From: Pseudomonas wadenswilerensis
GTDB lineage: Bacteria > Pseudomonadota > Gammaproteobacteria > Pseudomonadales > Pseudomonadaceae
Assembly (NCBI RefSeq): GCF_900497695.1
Contig: NZ_UIDD01000012.1
Location: forward strand, 64,501-128,500
Length of the DNA: 64,000 nt
Reading direction: 5' to 3'
A model generated the notes under the pieces. It was not told where the DNA came from and made no database searches. It saw only the letters and a list, made by a program, of their open reading frames with translations. The first letter of the stretch is position 1. Every line of letters begins with the position of its first letter. Of the stretch, positions 9,489 through 21,310 are shown piece by piece. Made by a program: the position numbers and the translations under genes.

Positions 9489-11096
9489 ATGACCGACCAG
9501 ACTACCCGCCTGCCGATCCGCCGCGCCTTGATCAGCGTCTCCGACAAGACCGGGATCCTTGAATTCGCCCGTGAGCTGCAACAGCTCGGCGTCGAGATCC
9601 TGTCCACCGGCGGCACCTTCAAGTTGCTCCAGGACAATGGCGTTGCCGCGGTGGAAGTTGCCGATTACACCGGCTTCGCTGAAATGATGGACGGCCGGGT
9701 CAAGACCCTGCACCCGAAAATCCACGGCGGCATCCTCGGCCGTCGCGGTACCGATGACGCCATCATGGCCGAACACGGGATCAAGCCGATCGATCTGGTC
9801 GCGGTCAACCTGTACCCGTTCGAAGCCACCATCTCCAAGCCTGGCTGTGACCTGCCGACCGCTATCGAGAACATCGACATCGGCGGCCCGACCATGGTCC
9901 GCTCGGCGGCCAAGAACCACAAAGACGTCGCCATCGTGGTCAACGCCAGCGACTACGGCCAGGTTCTGGAAAACCTCAAGGCCGGCGGCCTGACCTACGC
10001 CCAGCGCTTCGACCTGATGCTCAAGGCGTTCGAGCACACCGCCGCCTACGACGGCATGATCGCCAACTACATGGGCACCGTGAACCAGGCTGCCGAGAGC
10101 CTTTCGACCTCCGGTCGCAGTGAGTTCCCGCGCACCTTCAACAGCCAGTTCGTCAAGGCCCAGGAAATGCGCTACGGCGAGAACCCGCACCAGAGCGCGG
10201 CGTTCTATGTCGAGGCCAAGCCTGCCGAAGCCGGCATCGCCACCGCCGTACAGCTGCAGGGCAAAGAGCTTTCGTACAACAACGTGGCCGATACCGACGC
10301 CGCGCTGGAATGCGTGAAGAGCTTCGTCAAGCCGGCCTGCGTCATCGTCAAGCACGCCAACCCGTGCGGCGTGGCCGTCAGCCCGGACGCCGAAGGCGGT
10401 ATCCGCCAGGCCTACGAACTGGCCTATGCCACCGACACCGAGTCGGCCTTCGGCGGCATCATCGCCTTCAACCGCGAGCTGGACGCTGAAACCGCCAAGG
10501 CCATCGTCGAGCGCCAGTTCGTCGAAGTGATCATCGCCCCGAGCGTCAGCGACGAAGCTCGCGCCGTAGTAGCTGCCAAGGCCAACGTACGCCTGCTGGC
10601 CTGCGGCGAGTGGTCGGCTGAACGTGCCGCTGCCTGGGACTTCAAGCGCGTCACTGGCGGCCTGCTGGTGCAGAGCCGCGACATCGGCATGATCACCGCG
10701 GGCGACCTGAAAGTGGTCACCAAGCGCGCGCCGACCGAGCAAGAGATCCACGACCTGATCTTCGCCTGGAAAGTGGCCAAGCACGTCAAGTCCAACGCCA
10801 TCGTCTACGCCAAAAACCGCCAGACCATCGGTGTCGGCGCCGGCCAGATGAGCCGCGTCAACTCCGCCCGTATCGCGGCAATCAAAGCCGAGCACGCTGG
10901 CCTGCAGGTGCAGGGCGCGGTCATGGCATCGGATGCGTTCTTCCCGTTCCGTGATGGCATCGACAACGCTGCCAAAGTGGGCATCACTGCGGTAATCCAG
11001 CCGGGTGGCTCGATGCGCGATGCCGAAGTCATCGCAGCCGCTGACGAAGCCGGCATCGCCATGGTCTTCACCGGCATGCGTCACTTCCGGCACTGA
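9489..11096 (+). CDS. purH: bifunctional AICAR transformylase / IMP cyclohydrolase
   Basis: Catalyses the last two steps of IMP synthesis. The 535 residues comprise an N-terminal MGS-like cyclohydrolase domain ([22 protein letters not shown]) and a C-terminal transformylase domain. That second domain has [10 protein letters not shown] and [13 protein letters not shown]. The start at 9489 ([12 protein letters not shown]) agrees with known Pseudomonas PurH; the ATG at 9477 would add four residues. purD follows in the same direction after a 168-base gap filled by an inverted repeat, so co-transcription is possible but not shown. Confidence 0.97.
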   Translation: MTDQTTRLPIRRALISVSDKTGILEFARELQQLGVEILSTGGTFKLLQDNGVAAVEVADYTGFAEMMDGRVKTLHPKIHGGILGRRGTDDAIMAEHGIKPIDLVAVNLYPFEATISKPGCDLPTAIENIDIGGPTMVRSAAKNHKDVAIVVNASDYGQVLENLKAGGLTYAQRFDLMLKAFEHTAAYDGMIANYMGTVNQAAESLSTSGRSEFPRTFNSQFVKAQEMRYGENPHQSAAFYVEAKPAEAGIATAVQLQGKELSYNNVADTDAALECVKSFVKPACVIVKHANPCGVAVSPDAEGGIRQAYELAYATDTESAFGGIIAFNRELDAETAKAIVERQFVEVIIAPSVSDEARAVVAAKANVRLLACGEWSAERAAAWDFKRVTGGLLVQSRDIGMITAGDLKVVTKRAPTEQEIHDLIFAWKVAKHVKSNAIVYAKNRQTIGVGAGQMSRVNSARIAAIKAEHAGLQVQGAVMASDAFFPFRDGIDNAAKVGITAVIQPGGSMRDAEVIAAADEAGIAMVFTGMRHFRH

Positions 11097-11109
11097 GTGA
11101 AGCAGCGAC

Positions 11110-11248
11110 AAGCTCCAAGCTGCAAGCTGCAAGAAAAAGCGCATCGAGTCGCATCCTCTTGCAGTTGCAGCCCCTTAAATTTCAGAGTTGCAAGCTACGC
11201 AAAGGGCAGCACTGGCTGCTTTTTCTTGTAGCTTGCAGCTTGCAGCTT
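11110..11248. repeat. 31-bp inverted repeat between purH and purD
   Basis: A 31-base arm (11110-11140, beginning AAGCTCCAAGCTGCAAGCTG) and the reverse complement of 11218-11248 differ at two positions. A 77-base spacer holds further AGTTGCAAGCT fragments. The CAAGCTGCAAGCT core is the same as in the repeat at 7874-7955. The right arm ends 16 bases before the purD start and would enclose its leader. Confidence 0.85.
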
Positions 11249-11264
11249 CTCCGAAGGAGCCTTC

Positions 11265-12560
11265 ATGAAAATTTTGATTATCGGTAGCGGCGGTCGTGAA
11301 CACGCCCTGGCCTGGAAAGTCGCTCAGGACCCTCGGGTCGAGAAAGTCTTCGTTGCCCCGGGCAACGCCGGCACCGCCACTGAAGCCAAGTGCGAGAACG
11401 TCGACATCGACGTCAGCGCCCTGGAGCAACTGGCCGATTTCGCCGAGAAGAATGTCGCCCTGACCATCGTCGGCCCTGAAGGCCCGCTGGTTGCCGGTGT
11501 CGTCGACCTGTTCCGCAGCCGCGGCCTGGACTGCTTTGGCCCAACCAAGGGCGCAGCCCAGCTGGAAGGCTCCAAGGCTTTCACCAAGGACTTCCTGGCG
11601 CGCCACAAGATCCCGACCGCCGACTACCAGAACTTCACCGAGATCGAGCCAGCGCTGGCTTATCTGCGTGAAAAAGGCGCGCCGATCGTGATCAAGGCCG
11701 ACGGCCTGGCCGCCGGTAAAGGCGTGATCGTCGCCATGACCCTGACCGAAGCCGAAGATGCCGTACGCGACATGCTCGCCGGCAACGCCTTTGGTGACGC
11801 CGGTTCGCGCGTGGTGATCGAAGAGTTCCTCGACGGCGAGGAAGCCAGCTTCATCGTCATGGTCGACGGCCACAACGTGCTGCCAATGGCCACCAGCCAG
11901 GACCACAAACGTGTCGGCGACGGCGACACCGGCCCGAACACCGGCGGCATGGGCGCCTACTCGCCAGCGCCAGTGGTCACCGCCGACGTGCACCAGCGCG
12001 TGATGGACCTGGTGATCTGGCCAACCGTGCGCGGCATGGCCGAGGAAGGCAACGTCTACACCGGCTTCCTCTATGCCGGCCTGATGATCGACAAAGCCGG
12101 CAACCCGAAAGTCATCGAGTTCAACTGCCGCTTCGGCGACCCGGAAACCCAGCCGGTCATGCTACGCCTGGAATCGAGCCTGGTGCTGCTGATCGAAGCC
12201 GCCTTCGCCAAGGCCCTGGACAAGGTCGAAGCACAGTGGGACCCGCGCCCGAGCCTGGGTGTAGTCCTGGCTGCCGGTGGCTACCCGGGCGACTACAGCA
12301 AGGGTGCTGCGATCAATGGCCTGGACGCTGCCGCGAAGCTCGAAGGCAAAGTCTTCCACGCCGGCACCGCGCTCAAGGATGGCCAGGTGGTTGCCACTGG
12401 CGGCCGCGTGCTCTGCGCCACCGCCCTGGGCAACAGCGTCGAGTCCGCGCAGCAACAAGCCTACCGCCTGGCTGCCGAGATCAACTGGGACGGCAGCTTC
12501 TACCGCAAGGACATCGGCTACCGCGCCATTGCCCGCGAACGCGGTGAACACCAGCAGTAA
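11265..12560 (+). CDS. purD: phosphoribosylamine-glycine ligase
   Basis: ATP-grasp enzyme that joins 5-phosphoribosylamine to glycine in purine synthesis. It has 431 residues, the usual length. The N-terminus KILIIGSGGREHALAWK is characteristic. The ATP-grasp region (KADGLAAGKGVIVA, EEFLDGEEAS) and the purD signature RFGDPETQ are intact. GAAGGAGCC before the ATG is a good ribosome site. The TTG-initiated retS follows after 135 bases in which I see no clear promoter or terminator. Confidence 0.97.
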   Translation: MKILIIGSGGREHALAWKVAQDPRVEKVFVAPGNAGTATEAKCENVDIDVSALEQLADFAEKNVALTIVGPEGPLVAGVVDLFRSRGLDCFGPTKGAAQLEGSKAFTKDFLARHKIPTADYQNFTEIEPALAYLREKGAPIVIKADGLAAGKGVIVAMTLTEAEDAVRDMLAGNAFGDAGSRVVIEEFLDGEEASFIVMVDGHNVLPMATSQDHKRVGDGDTGPNTGGMGAYSPAPVVTADVHQRVMDLVIWPTVRGMAEEGNVYTGFLYAGLMIDKAGNPKVIEFNCRFGDPETQPVMLRLESSLVLLIEAAFAKALDKVEAQWDPRPSLGVVLAAGGYPGDYSKGAAINGLDAAAKLEGKVFHAGTALKDGQVVATGGRVLCATALGNSVESAQQQAYRLAAEINWDGSFYRKDIGYRAIARERGEHQQ

Positions 12561-12695
12561 ACAGGTGCCTGGAGGCAGCGACGCGGCAAGCGTCCTGCCC
12601 CCGGCTCGTCGACAGGGCCCGCCATGGGCCTTGCCTTCGGCTTGGCGCGCCGCGCATAGTTACCATCCGGCATTTGGCTAAGAAGGGATTTCGTC

Positions 12696-15467
<2,772 letters not shown>

Positions 15468-15512
15468 TTCGCATACACTTCCCTCTCGTCACCCTTGCCG
15501 CGAGCCTCGACC

Positions 15513-16109
15513 ATGCTTCATGAGTTATTCAGCGTCTACCTGAAAATGCTCGTGCTCTACAGCCCGTTCTTCGTGCTCTCCTGCTTTATCAGCCTGACTC
15601 GCGGCTACTCCAGCAAGGAGCGCAAGCAACTGGCGTGGCGCGTCGCAATCGCCGTGCTGGTTGCCAGCGTATTGCTGTACCTGTTCGGGAGGGCGATCTT
15701 CGGCATATTCGGAATTACGGTGGATGCTTTTCGCATCGGCGCCGGTAGCGTGCTGTTCATTTCCGCGCTGGGCATGGCCCAGGGAAAATCGGCGGTGCAG
15801 ACCGACAACGTGCAGCAGGACGTGACCATCGTGCCGCTGACCATCCCCCTGACCGTCGGCCCAGGCACCATCGGTGCGCTGCTGGTGATGGGTGTTGGCC
15901 AGCCACACTGGGACGACAAACTGCTGGCCATCGTCAGTATCGCCCTGGCCAGCTTCACGGTTGGCCTGGTGCTGTACCTGTCGAACCGTATCGAGCGGAT
16001 TCTCGGGGATCAGGGTTTGCAGATCGTTAGTCGCTTGATGGGCTTGTTCGTCTGCGCCCTGGCGGCGCAGATCATCTTTACCGGGATCAAGGGCTACCTG
16101 GTGCCCTAG
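15513..16109 (+). CDS. MarC family integral membrane protein
   Basis: Six-helix inner-membrane protein of the MarC/UPF0056 family; its biochemical role is unknown, and the old link to multiple antibiotic resistance was not upheld. The 198 residues contain the family motifs ITVDAFRIGAG and VPLTIPLTVGPGTIGALL. I chose the ATG at 15513, since the 15495 extension adds a polar stretch before the first helix. It follows retS by 45 bases. Its stop codon overlaps the stop of the convergent minus-strand gene in a shared CTAG. Confidence 0.88.
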   Translation: MLHELFSVYLKMLVLYSPFFVLSCFISLTRGYSSKERKQLAWRVAIAVLVASVLLYLFGRAIFGIFGITVDAFRIGAGSVLFISALGMAQGKSAVQTDNVQQDVTIVPLTIPLTVGPGTIGALLVMGVGQPHWDDKLLAIVSIALASFTVGLVLYLSNRIERILGDQGLQIVSRLMGLFVCALAAQIIFTGIKGYLVP

Positions 16110-16729
16110 AGTTCCAGTTCAAGGATTTCCCGCAGGGCGATAGTCTCCAGGCTCCGCTCCACCTTGCTTCTGAACTGTTGATCGAACAGACGGGTGTTAA
16201 AGCGCACCAGCTCGGCCCTGACCTGCTGGTGTCTGCGTTTACGAAACAGAAAGCCGGCGGCGACTTGCGATTGCTCAAGCTCTTCGTAATACAGCACCAT
16301 GTCCACCGCGCCATTTCGGCCCGGCGCACACGGCAACAACTGAAACACGCCCTGCTCACGCGTACGCCGCTCAAACTGTACCAAGGCCCTGGCGTCCTGC
16401 TTGAGCCCCCGCATGGCCAACTCCGTCGAACTTGCATACTGGCTGCCGGCGACGGCCGAGATGGCCTTTAGCGCGCTATCGACAATATCCGAGCGTTCGT
16501 TGCCCGGCCAATGGACCTCGCTAGGCGGCACCGCGTCCCAGCCATAGAACTTCAGTTTGTTCTTGTAGTAGCTGTACCAGTTCTGCACCTGGCCCTGTTC
16601 ATGGACAAAGCGGGTTTCCCGTTCGGCTTGCAATACTGCAAGCTTCACCGAGCTGCGTTGCGCAGGAGTCAGGCCGGGCATGAACGACATCAGGCCGGCG
16701 CCCACCACTGTTGCCTGTGGCTTATTCAT
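16106..16729 (-). CDS. unknown protein, third of three tandem paralogues
   Basis: I do not recognise this 207-residue protein. An N-terminal small-residue hydrophobic stretch (ATVVGAGLMSFMPG) leads into LTPAQRSSVKLAV, then a helical part ending WYSYYKNKLKFYGW. The C-terminal half is basic (FRKRRHQQVR, FRSKVERSL). The same order of motifs occurs in both upstream genes. The second ATG (16729) is best placed behind CCAGGAG; the first ATG (16735) touches that site. The start overlaps the stop of the preceding gene by eight bases, so translation is probably coupled. No signal peptide or enzyme motif is seen. Confidence 0.75.
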   Translation of the reverse strand: MNKPQATVVGAGLMSFMPGLTPAQRSSVKLAVLQAERETRFVHEQGQVQNWYSYYKNKLKFYGWDAVPPSEVHWPGNERSDIVDSALKAISAVAGSQYASSTELAMRGLKQDARALVQFERRTREQGVFQLLPCAPGRNGAVDMVLYYEELEQSQVAAGFLFRKRRHQQVRAELVRFNTRLFDQQFRSKVERSLETIALREILELEL

Positions 16730-17405
16730 GAGCATCTCCTGGCACTCTGTGCAACAAGTCGCCTCGCTCCTGTTGCTTGTGCTCGATCAAGGTTCGCAAC
16801 TGGGCACGCTGGAGCTCGAAGCGTTCAACGTCCAGTTGCGCCGACAGCCCCTTGACCACAACCTCCCCCTGCAACGCCCTTGCCAGCAACGGTCCCTCGA
16901 AATTCACCCGCTCTACAGCTTCGCTGGTGTGCAAGGCGATACTGCACAGGTTGATCACCGGCCCCGGGTGGACCAGTCCAATCTCCAACGCAAGCCGCGT
17001 ACCGCACTGACTGCTTTCGAAGGTGAAACCGCGAAAGCCGTCCAGGCTGCTCTGTGCCCGGTTCAGCCTGACCAGACCCTGCTCGATGACGTTGTCCGCC
17101 GAGGGGAACTGGCTGTCCAGCCACAGCCGTAAAGGCTGGATGGGTGCGAGCAATGAACATGCACCGGCAGACTGCGTATCGTGGAAGAACTGGGTAATGA
17201 TCCAGCCGCGCTCGGAAAGCTCCTTGCGGTATCGCCCATACCACGGTGGATAGTCCAGAAAACGCGAGCCCACAACCTTGTTGGCCCGCAACTGGCAGTA
17301 CAACAGCGAATCGAGTACTGCCTGGCGCTGGGCAGGCGTTACCCCGGCGGCAATCAGCAGCAGGGTGCCGCCAGCCGTCCATACCGAGTAGTCGTCCGTT
17401 TCCAT
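16722..17405 (-). CDS. unknown protein, second of three tandem paralogues
   Basis: Unrecognised protein of 227 residues, similar in layout to its neighbours. It has a hydrophobic N-terminus (WTAGGTLLLIAAG), then VTPAQRQAVLDSLL and WYGRYRKELSERGW. The middle is Cys-containing and possibly beta-rich (SSLDGFRGFTFESSQCGTR), and the C-terminus is helical and charged (LSAQLDVERFELQRAQLR, LIEHKQQER). The ATG at 17405 follows AGGAGCAAGGATC; the longer in-frame start at 17450 enters the spacer after the upstream gene. That spacer holds a GCCCGG/CCGGGC hairpin (17433-17457), which could tune expression between the genes. Confidence 0.75.
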   Translation of the reverse strand: METDDYSVWTAGGTLLLIAAGVTPAQRQAVLDSLLYCQLRANKVVGSRFLDYPPWYGRYRKELSERGWIITQFFHDTQSAGACSLLAPIQPLRLWLDSQFPSADNVIEQGLVRLNRAQSSLDGFRGFTFESSQCGTRLALEIGLVHPGPVINLCSIALHTSEAVERVNFEGPLLARALQGEVVVKGLSAQLDVERFELQRAQLRTLIEHKQQERGDLLHRVPGDAHE

Positions 17406-17459
17406 GATCCTTGCTCCTGAAATGCCAGGATGGCCCGGCGAGCGAGCCACCCCGGGCGG

Positions 17460-18149
17460 TCAGATCTCGTAGTCGAGCACGTTGCCGAGGCTGCGGTCGC
17501 CCAGTTTGCTCTCGATAGTGGCGCGCACCCGCTCGTACACCGGCTTGTTGAACGACAGCGCCGCAGCGCCGGTATAGAACTCGGCGGAACTGCTGTTCCA
17601 TTCCAGAACGAAGACATCCAGGTCCTTGGCAGAGGTGTCCGAATGGATGCAGCTCATGGCCAGGACCACTTCACCGTCGGAGGTTTCGATACAGGAGGCC
17701 AGACCGATGGTGGCGGTTTTTTTGTTTTTGACGTTGCGATCAAACAGCTTCTGCGCCTGCTCAACCTGCCCCAGCTTCGCCAGCGCATCGTTAGTCAGCT
17801 TGTTCAGCGCCACACCGACGGGACCGCCCATCACCGCAGTGCCTATCGCGCCCAGCGCCTTGGAGGCGACGGCGCCGACAGTCAGCGTCTTGGAGGAAGT
17901 AAATTCGCGCTCATAGCTACGACGTGCGGTGACCCAGCCACAGTCCTGCAGAACTTTAAGAAACTGCTTGAACCAGGCTTCACCCTGGCCTTCCTGGTCA
18001 TACAGCTTGCTGGCCACCAGGGATGCGAACTGGTAAGAGTTTTTCACGTCGGTGCGGCTTTGCACTGACATGCCGGCACCAAATGCCATCAGCGATTGTT
18101 CCAGAACTGCAGCGGTATTGGTGCTCAGAATTTCGGTGGTGTCGTTCAT
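17460..18149 (-). CDS. unknown protein, first of three tandem paralogues
   Basis: Unrecognised 229-residue protein and first gene of the minus-strand trio. Motifs parallel those downstream: MSVQSRTDVKNSYQFASLVA, then AWFKQFLKVLQDCGW, and a C-terminus with KPVYERVRATIESKL. A Gly/Ala-rich hydrophobic segment (about 90-125: TVGAVASKALGAIG, MGGPVGVAL) is more marked than in the others and resembles glycine-zipper membrane segments. That suggests membrane insertion or oligomer packing, but this is inference. The start codon lies in the left arm of a 12-bp inverted repeat (18147-18214). AAAGGA precedes the ATG. Confidence 0.78.
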   Translation of the reverse strand: MNDTTEILSTNTAAVLEQSLMAFGAGMSVQSRTDVKNSYQFASLVASKLYDQEGQGEAWFKQFLKVLQDCGWVTARRSYEREFTSSKTLTVGAVASKALGAIGTAVMGGPVGVALNKLTNDALAKLGQVEQAQKLFDRNVKNKKTATIGLASCIETSDGEVVLAMSCIHSDTSAKDLDVFVLEWNSSSAEFYTGAAALSFNKPVYERVRATIESKLGDRSLGNVLDYEI

Positions 18150-18214
18150 CTCGAATAGTCCTTTTCATGAAGCCCCGGTCGCTATCGACAGGGGTTTTCA
18201 CGCTATTCGAGATG
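18147..18214. promoter_or_regulatory. nested palindrome at the start of the paralogue trio
   Basis: Outer arms CATCTCGAATAG (18147-18158) and CTATTCGAGATG (18203-18214) are exact reverse complements. Inside lies CCCCgGTCG / CGACaGGGG (18173-18194) with a CTAT loop. The left arm contains the start codon of the 229-residue gene. There is no T-tract, so it is more likely an operator, RNA hairpin or mobile-element end than a terminator. Confidence 0.7.
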
Positions 18215-18252
18215 GCCGTTTCAATCAGGACCGAAAGCCTTCCACTACAGAT

Positions 18253-19953
18253 TCAATCCTGCGCCGGATACCAGCGTGGGGTATAGACCCACTGCCCACC
18301 GTCGGCGCGGGCAAACTCGCAGGTAGTCGAGGAGCCGACCAGCACCATGGTACGCATATCGACCATGTCCGGTTGCAGCTCGCCGAGCGTGACCACCCTC
18401 AGCGTCTGCCCCGGCCTACCGATGTCGCGGCCAAGGACTACAGGGGTCGGCGCGGCGCGGTGCTGGCGAACAATCTCCAGGGCCCGACCAAGCTGCCAGG
18501 GACGCGAGCGCGAGATCGGATTGTAGAAGGCCAATGCCAGGTCGGCCTGGCAGGCCAGGTCCAGGCGTTTCTCGATGATCGACCAGGGCTTGAGGTTGTC
18601 CGACAGCGACAGCACACAGAAGTCATGGCCCAAGGGTGCGCCCGCCTGCGCCGCGGTCGCCAGGGAGGCCGAAACGCCGGGCAGCATTTCCAGCTCCACC
18701 GCGTGCCAGTGCGGATCGCTCGACTCGTGCAGCGCTTCGAGCACTGCCGCGGCCATGGCGAACACACCTGGATCGCCCGAGGACACCACCACCACCGAAC
18801 GCCCTTGCGCCGCCAGCTCGAAGGCATGCCGGGCACGCTGCATCTCTTCGCGGTTGTCGGTGCAGTGCAGCACCTGGTCGGCACGGAACGGCCCGGCCAT
18901 GCGCACATAGGTTTCATAGCCGAGCACATCGTTGGCCCGTGCCAGCTCGGCCTTGACCGCAGGCACCATCAGGTCGGCAGCGCCAGGCCCGAGGCCGATC
19001 ACTGCCAGACGACCACGGGCGCGGCCGATCTGTTGCGGATCGATCGGCTGGTTCGCGACCACGATGGCCAGGCCATCGGTCACCGCCTGCGGTGGCAGCA
19101 ATTGCGGCATTACCAGAGCGGCCAGGGCACTGGCATCACCGGCGCCCGGAGCAAAGCGCAGGGCCACGCCCAGCTCGGCCGCAGCAGCGTGCAGGGCCGG
19201 GTTGGCCATGTGCTCGTCTGCTGCCAGCAGGCAGGCCAGCGCCGGCTCGGCAATCCGTGCAGCCTGCAGCGCATCACGAATAGCCTGGGCCAGTTCCGGC
19301 GGCACTTCACTGACCGCAACCATCACACAACGCGGATAGATCACCAGCTCATTGGCCGAGGCTTCACGGGCATCACAACCGACATGAATCGCCAGCTGCG
19401 CCTGCTCGCTCTGTGGCAACTGCGCCTGTTCCAGCCAGGGCGCGGCGCCGTCGATGCGCACGCTTTCACCGGCCAGCAGGTCGGAAACGAAGCGCTTGCC
19501 CAGTTCCAGGTCCGCCAGGGCATAGCCGCTGGGCGGGTTGAGCAGGCAGGTACCAAAGCGCAGCTCGCCGCTGGTGGTAATCGCCGCCGCCACACCCAGG
19601 CCGGCCGCGATTTCCCGGGCCATGACATTGACCCCGCCCAGGCCACCGAGCAGCGGTACCACGGCGCTGCCATCCTCGGCCACCGCCAGTACCGGCGGCT
19701 CGGCGCCCTTCTCCAGCAACAGGCCGGCCAGGGTGCGGATGACGATGCCGGCAGCGCACAGCGCGATGATCGGCGTGTCTTGCTGGTAGAGCTGGCGCAA
19801 GGTCGCGCCAAACTCCTGGTAACTGCGGTCGGCGCCTTCGACCCGGCCTTCAAGGCCATGGATCAGTGCGTCCGGGTACAGCTGCTGGATCTTGCGGGCA
19901 GTGGCCAGGCTGCCTTTGCCAAGAATGACGATGGCCGGGGCTTTACGGATCAT
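18253..19953 (-). CDS. cobJ: CbiG/CobE-like domain fused to precorrin-3B C17-methyltransferase
   Basis: Two-part cobalamin enzyme of 566 residues. Residues 1-310 resemble CbiG (LCAAGIVIRTLAGLLL, VPLLGGLGGVNVMAREIA), followed by a CobE/CbiG-C-like stretch. Residues 315-566 are CobJ, a SAM methyltransferase that contracts the corrin ring at C17 (LAVIGLGPG, VVVSSGDPGVFAMA, AFYNPISRSRPWQL). Its ATG shares one base with the cobI stop (TGATG), so translation is coupled and four extra in-frame codons upstream are not needed. It is the last gene of the leftward operon cobG-cobH-cobI-cobJ. CbiG opens the lactone in the anaerobic route, so its presence beside CobG is mechanistically odd. Confidence 0.93.
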   Translation of the reverse strand: MIRKAPAIVILGKGSLATARKIQQLYPDALIHGLEGRVEGADRSYQEFGATLRQLYQQDTPIIALCAAGIVIRTLAGLLLEKGAEPPVLAVAEDGSAVVPLLGGLGGVNVMAREIAAGLGVAAAITTSGELRFGTCLLNPPSGYALADLELGKRFVSDLLAGESVRIDGAAPWLEQAQLPQSEQAQLAIHVGCDAREASANELVIYPRCVMVAVSEVPPELAQAIRDALQAARIAEPALACLLAADEHMANPALHAAAAELGVALRFAPGAGDASALAALVMPQLLPPQAVTDGLAIVVANQPIDPQQIGRARGRLAVIGLGPGAADLMVPAVKAELARANDVLGYETYVRMAGPFRADQVLHCTDNREEMQRARHAFELAAQGRSVVVVSSGDPGVFAMAAAVLEALHESSDPHWHAVELEMLPGVSASLATAAQAGAPLGHDFCVLSLSDNLKPWSIIEKRLDLACQADLALAFYNPISRSRPWQLGRALEIVRQHRAAPTPVVLGRDIGRPGQTLRVVTLGELQPDMVDMRTMVLVGSSTTCEFARADGGQWVYTPRWYPAQD

Positions 19954-20687
19954 CAGCCTTGCCACCTTTCACCGGGAACGATGATCAGCGAGAAGTACGG
20001 TGACGACTGCGGGTCGACCTCATCCAGCGCCACGATCTTCTGGTTGGCCATGGTCGCCCGTTCCACGTACAGCGCGCGCTCGGCCAGGCCGAGTTCGGCC
20101 AACACATCGCGGACCTTGGGGAAGTTGCGTCCAAGCTTCATGATCACCGCGGCATCGGCATCGGCCAGGCGGCGCTTGAGTTCATCGTGGGGCAGCACGC
20201 CGGAGAGCACCGACAGGCTCTGGTTGCGGTAGACCAGCGGCGCACCGAGCACCGAGGCACCGCCGAGCATCGAGCAGACACCCGGGATCACCTGCGCTTC
20301 GTAGCGCTCGGCGAGGCGGTCGTGCAGGTACATGTAGGAGCCGTAGAAGAACGGATCACCTTCGCAGATAACCGCCACATCGCGGCCGGCATCCAGGTGC
20401 GCGGCAACCTCAAGGCTGGCGGCATCGTAAAAGTCGCTGATGACCTGTTCATAGGACAACGGCGCCGGCAGCACTTCGGTGGTCACCGGGTACACCAGGG
20501 GCAGCAAGGTCTGGGCCTCCTGCAAATGGCTCTCGATGATGCCAAAGGCGTTGCCACGCTTGCCCTTGGCGACGAAGTAGGCCACCACCGGCGATTCGCG
20601 CAGCAGGCGCAGCGCCTTGACGGTGATCAGTTCCGGGTCGCCAGGGCCGACGCCCAGGCCCAGCAAACGTCCACGAGCCTGCATCAT
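19953..20687 (-). CDS. cobI: precorrin-2 C20-methyltransferase
   Basis: SAM-dependent methyltransferase that turns precorrin-2 into precorrin-3A. The 244 residues contain [20 protein letters not shown] at the N-terminus and [15 protein letters not shown], both typical of the CobI/CbiL group. The ATG overlaps the cobH stop by four bases (ATGA), and its own stop overlaps cobJ by one base. This places it inside a tightly coupled cobalamin operon. Confidence 0.95.
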   Translation of the reverse strand: MMQARGRLLGLGVGPGDPELITVKALRLLRESPVVAYFVAKGKRGNAFGIIESHLQEAQTLLPLVYPVTTEVLPAPLSYEQVISDFYDAASLEVAAHLDAGRDVAVICEGDPFFYGSYMYLHDRLAERYEAQVIPGVCSMLGGASVLGAPLVYRNQSLSVLSGVLPHDELKRRLADADAAVIMKLGRNFPKVRDVLAELGLAERALYVERATMANQKIVALDEVDPQSSPYFSLIIVPGERWQG

Positions 20688-21310
20688 TCGACCTCCGTGG
20701 CCAGGGCATTGACCGCCGCTGCGGCCATGGCGCTACCGCCCAGGCGCCCCTGCATGATCACGAACGGCACGCCACGGCTGTCGGCGGCGAGCATCGCCTT
20801 GGACTCCGCAGCGCCGACAAAGCCCACCGGGAAGCCGAGGATCAACGCGGGTTTAGGCGCGCCGGCGTCGAGCATTTCCAGCAGGTAGAACAGTGCCGTC
20901 GGCGCGTTGCCGATGACCACCACACTGCCTTCCAGGTGCGGCCGCCACAGCTCCAGGGCCACCGCCGAGCGGGTGTTGCCCAGTTCGCGGGCAAGCTCCG
21001 GCACCTGTTCGTCGCGCAAGGTGCAGATCACCGGGTTGCTGGCCGGCAGGCGCGCGCGGGTAATACCCTCGGAGACCATCCGCGCATCGCAGAGGATCGG
21101 CGCCCCAGCGGCCAGGGCATCGCGCCCGGCCTTGCCGGCGCCCGCGGAAAACTGCAGGCCATCGATCGCATCGACCATGCCGCAGGCGTGAATCACGCGG
21201 ACCGCGAGTTTTTCCAGATCGGCCGGGATGCGATCGAGCCGGGCTTCCTCTCGAATGATCGCGAAGGAATTGCGATAGATCTCCTGACCATCGCGGATGT
21301 AATCAATCAT
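20684..21310 (-). CDS. cobH: precorrin-8X methylmutase
   Basis: Moves the methyl group from C11 to C12, giving hydrogenobyrinate. The protein is 208 residues long. Typical motifs include the N-terminal [31 protein letters not shown] and [20 protein letters not shown] codon precedes the ATG in frame, but the ATG at 21310 is the more likely start. It overlaps the cobG stop by eight bases. Confidence 0.96.
   Translation of the reverse strand: MIDYIRDGQEIYRNSFAIIREEARLDRIPADLEKLAVRVIHACGMVDAIDGLQFSAGAGKAGRDALAAGAPILCDARMVSEGITRARLPASNPVICTLRDEQVPELARELGNTRSAVALELWRPHLEGSVVVIGNAPTALFYLLEMLDAGAPKPALILGFPVGFVGAAESKAMLAADSRGVPFVIMQGRLGGSAMAAAAVNALATEVE

Noticed and set aside
16106-18149. Toxin-antitoxin or bacteriocin-immunity cassette
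   Set aside because: Three proteins of similar size and layout do not fit a toxin plus small antitoxin; no nuclease, lysis or double-glycine leader motif is seen.
18052-20232. 726-codon plus-strand open frame opposite the paralogue trio, cobJ and cobI
   Set aside because: It spans several well supported minus-strand genes and has a Gln/His/Arg-rich shadow composition.
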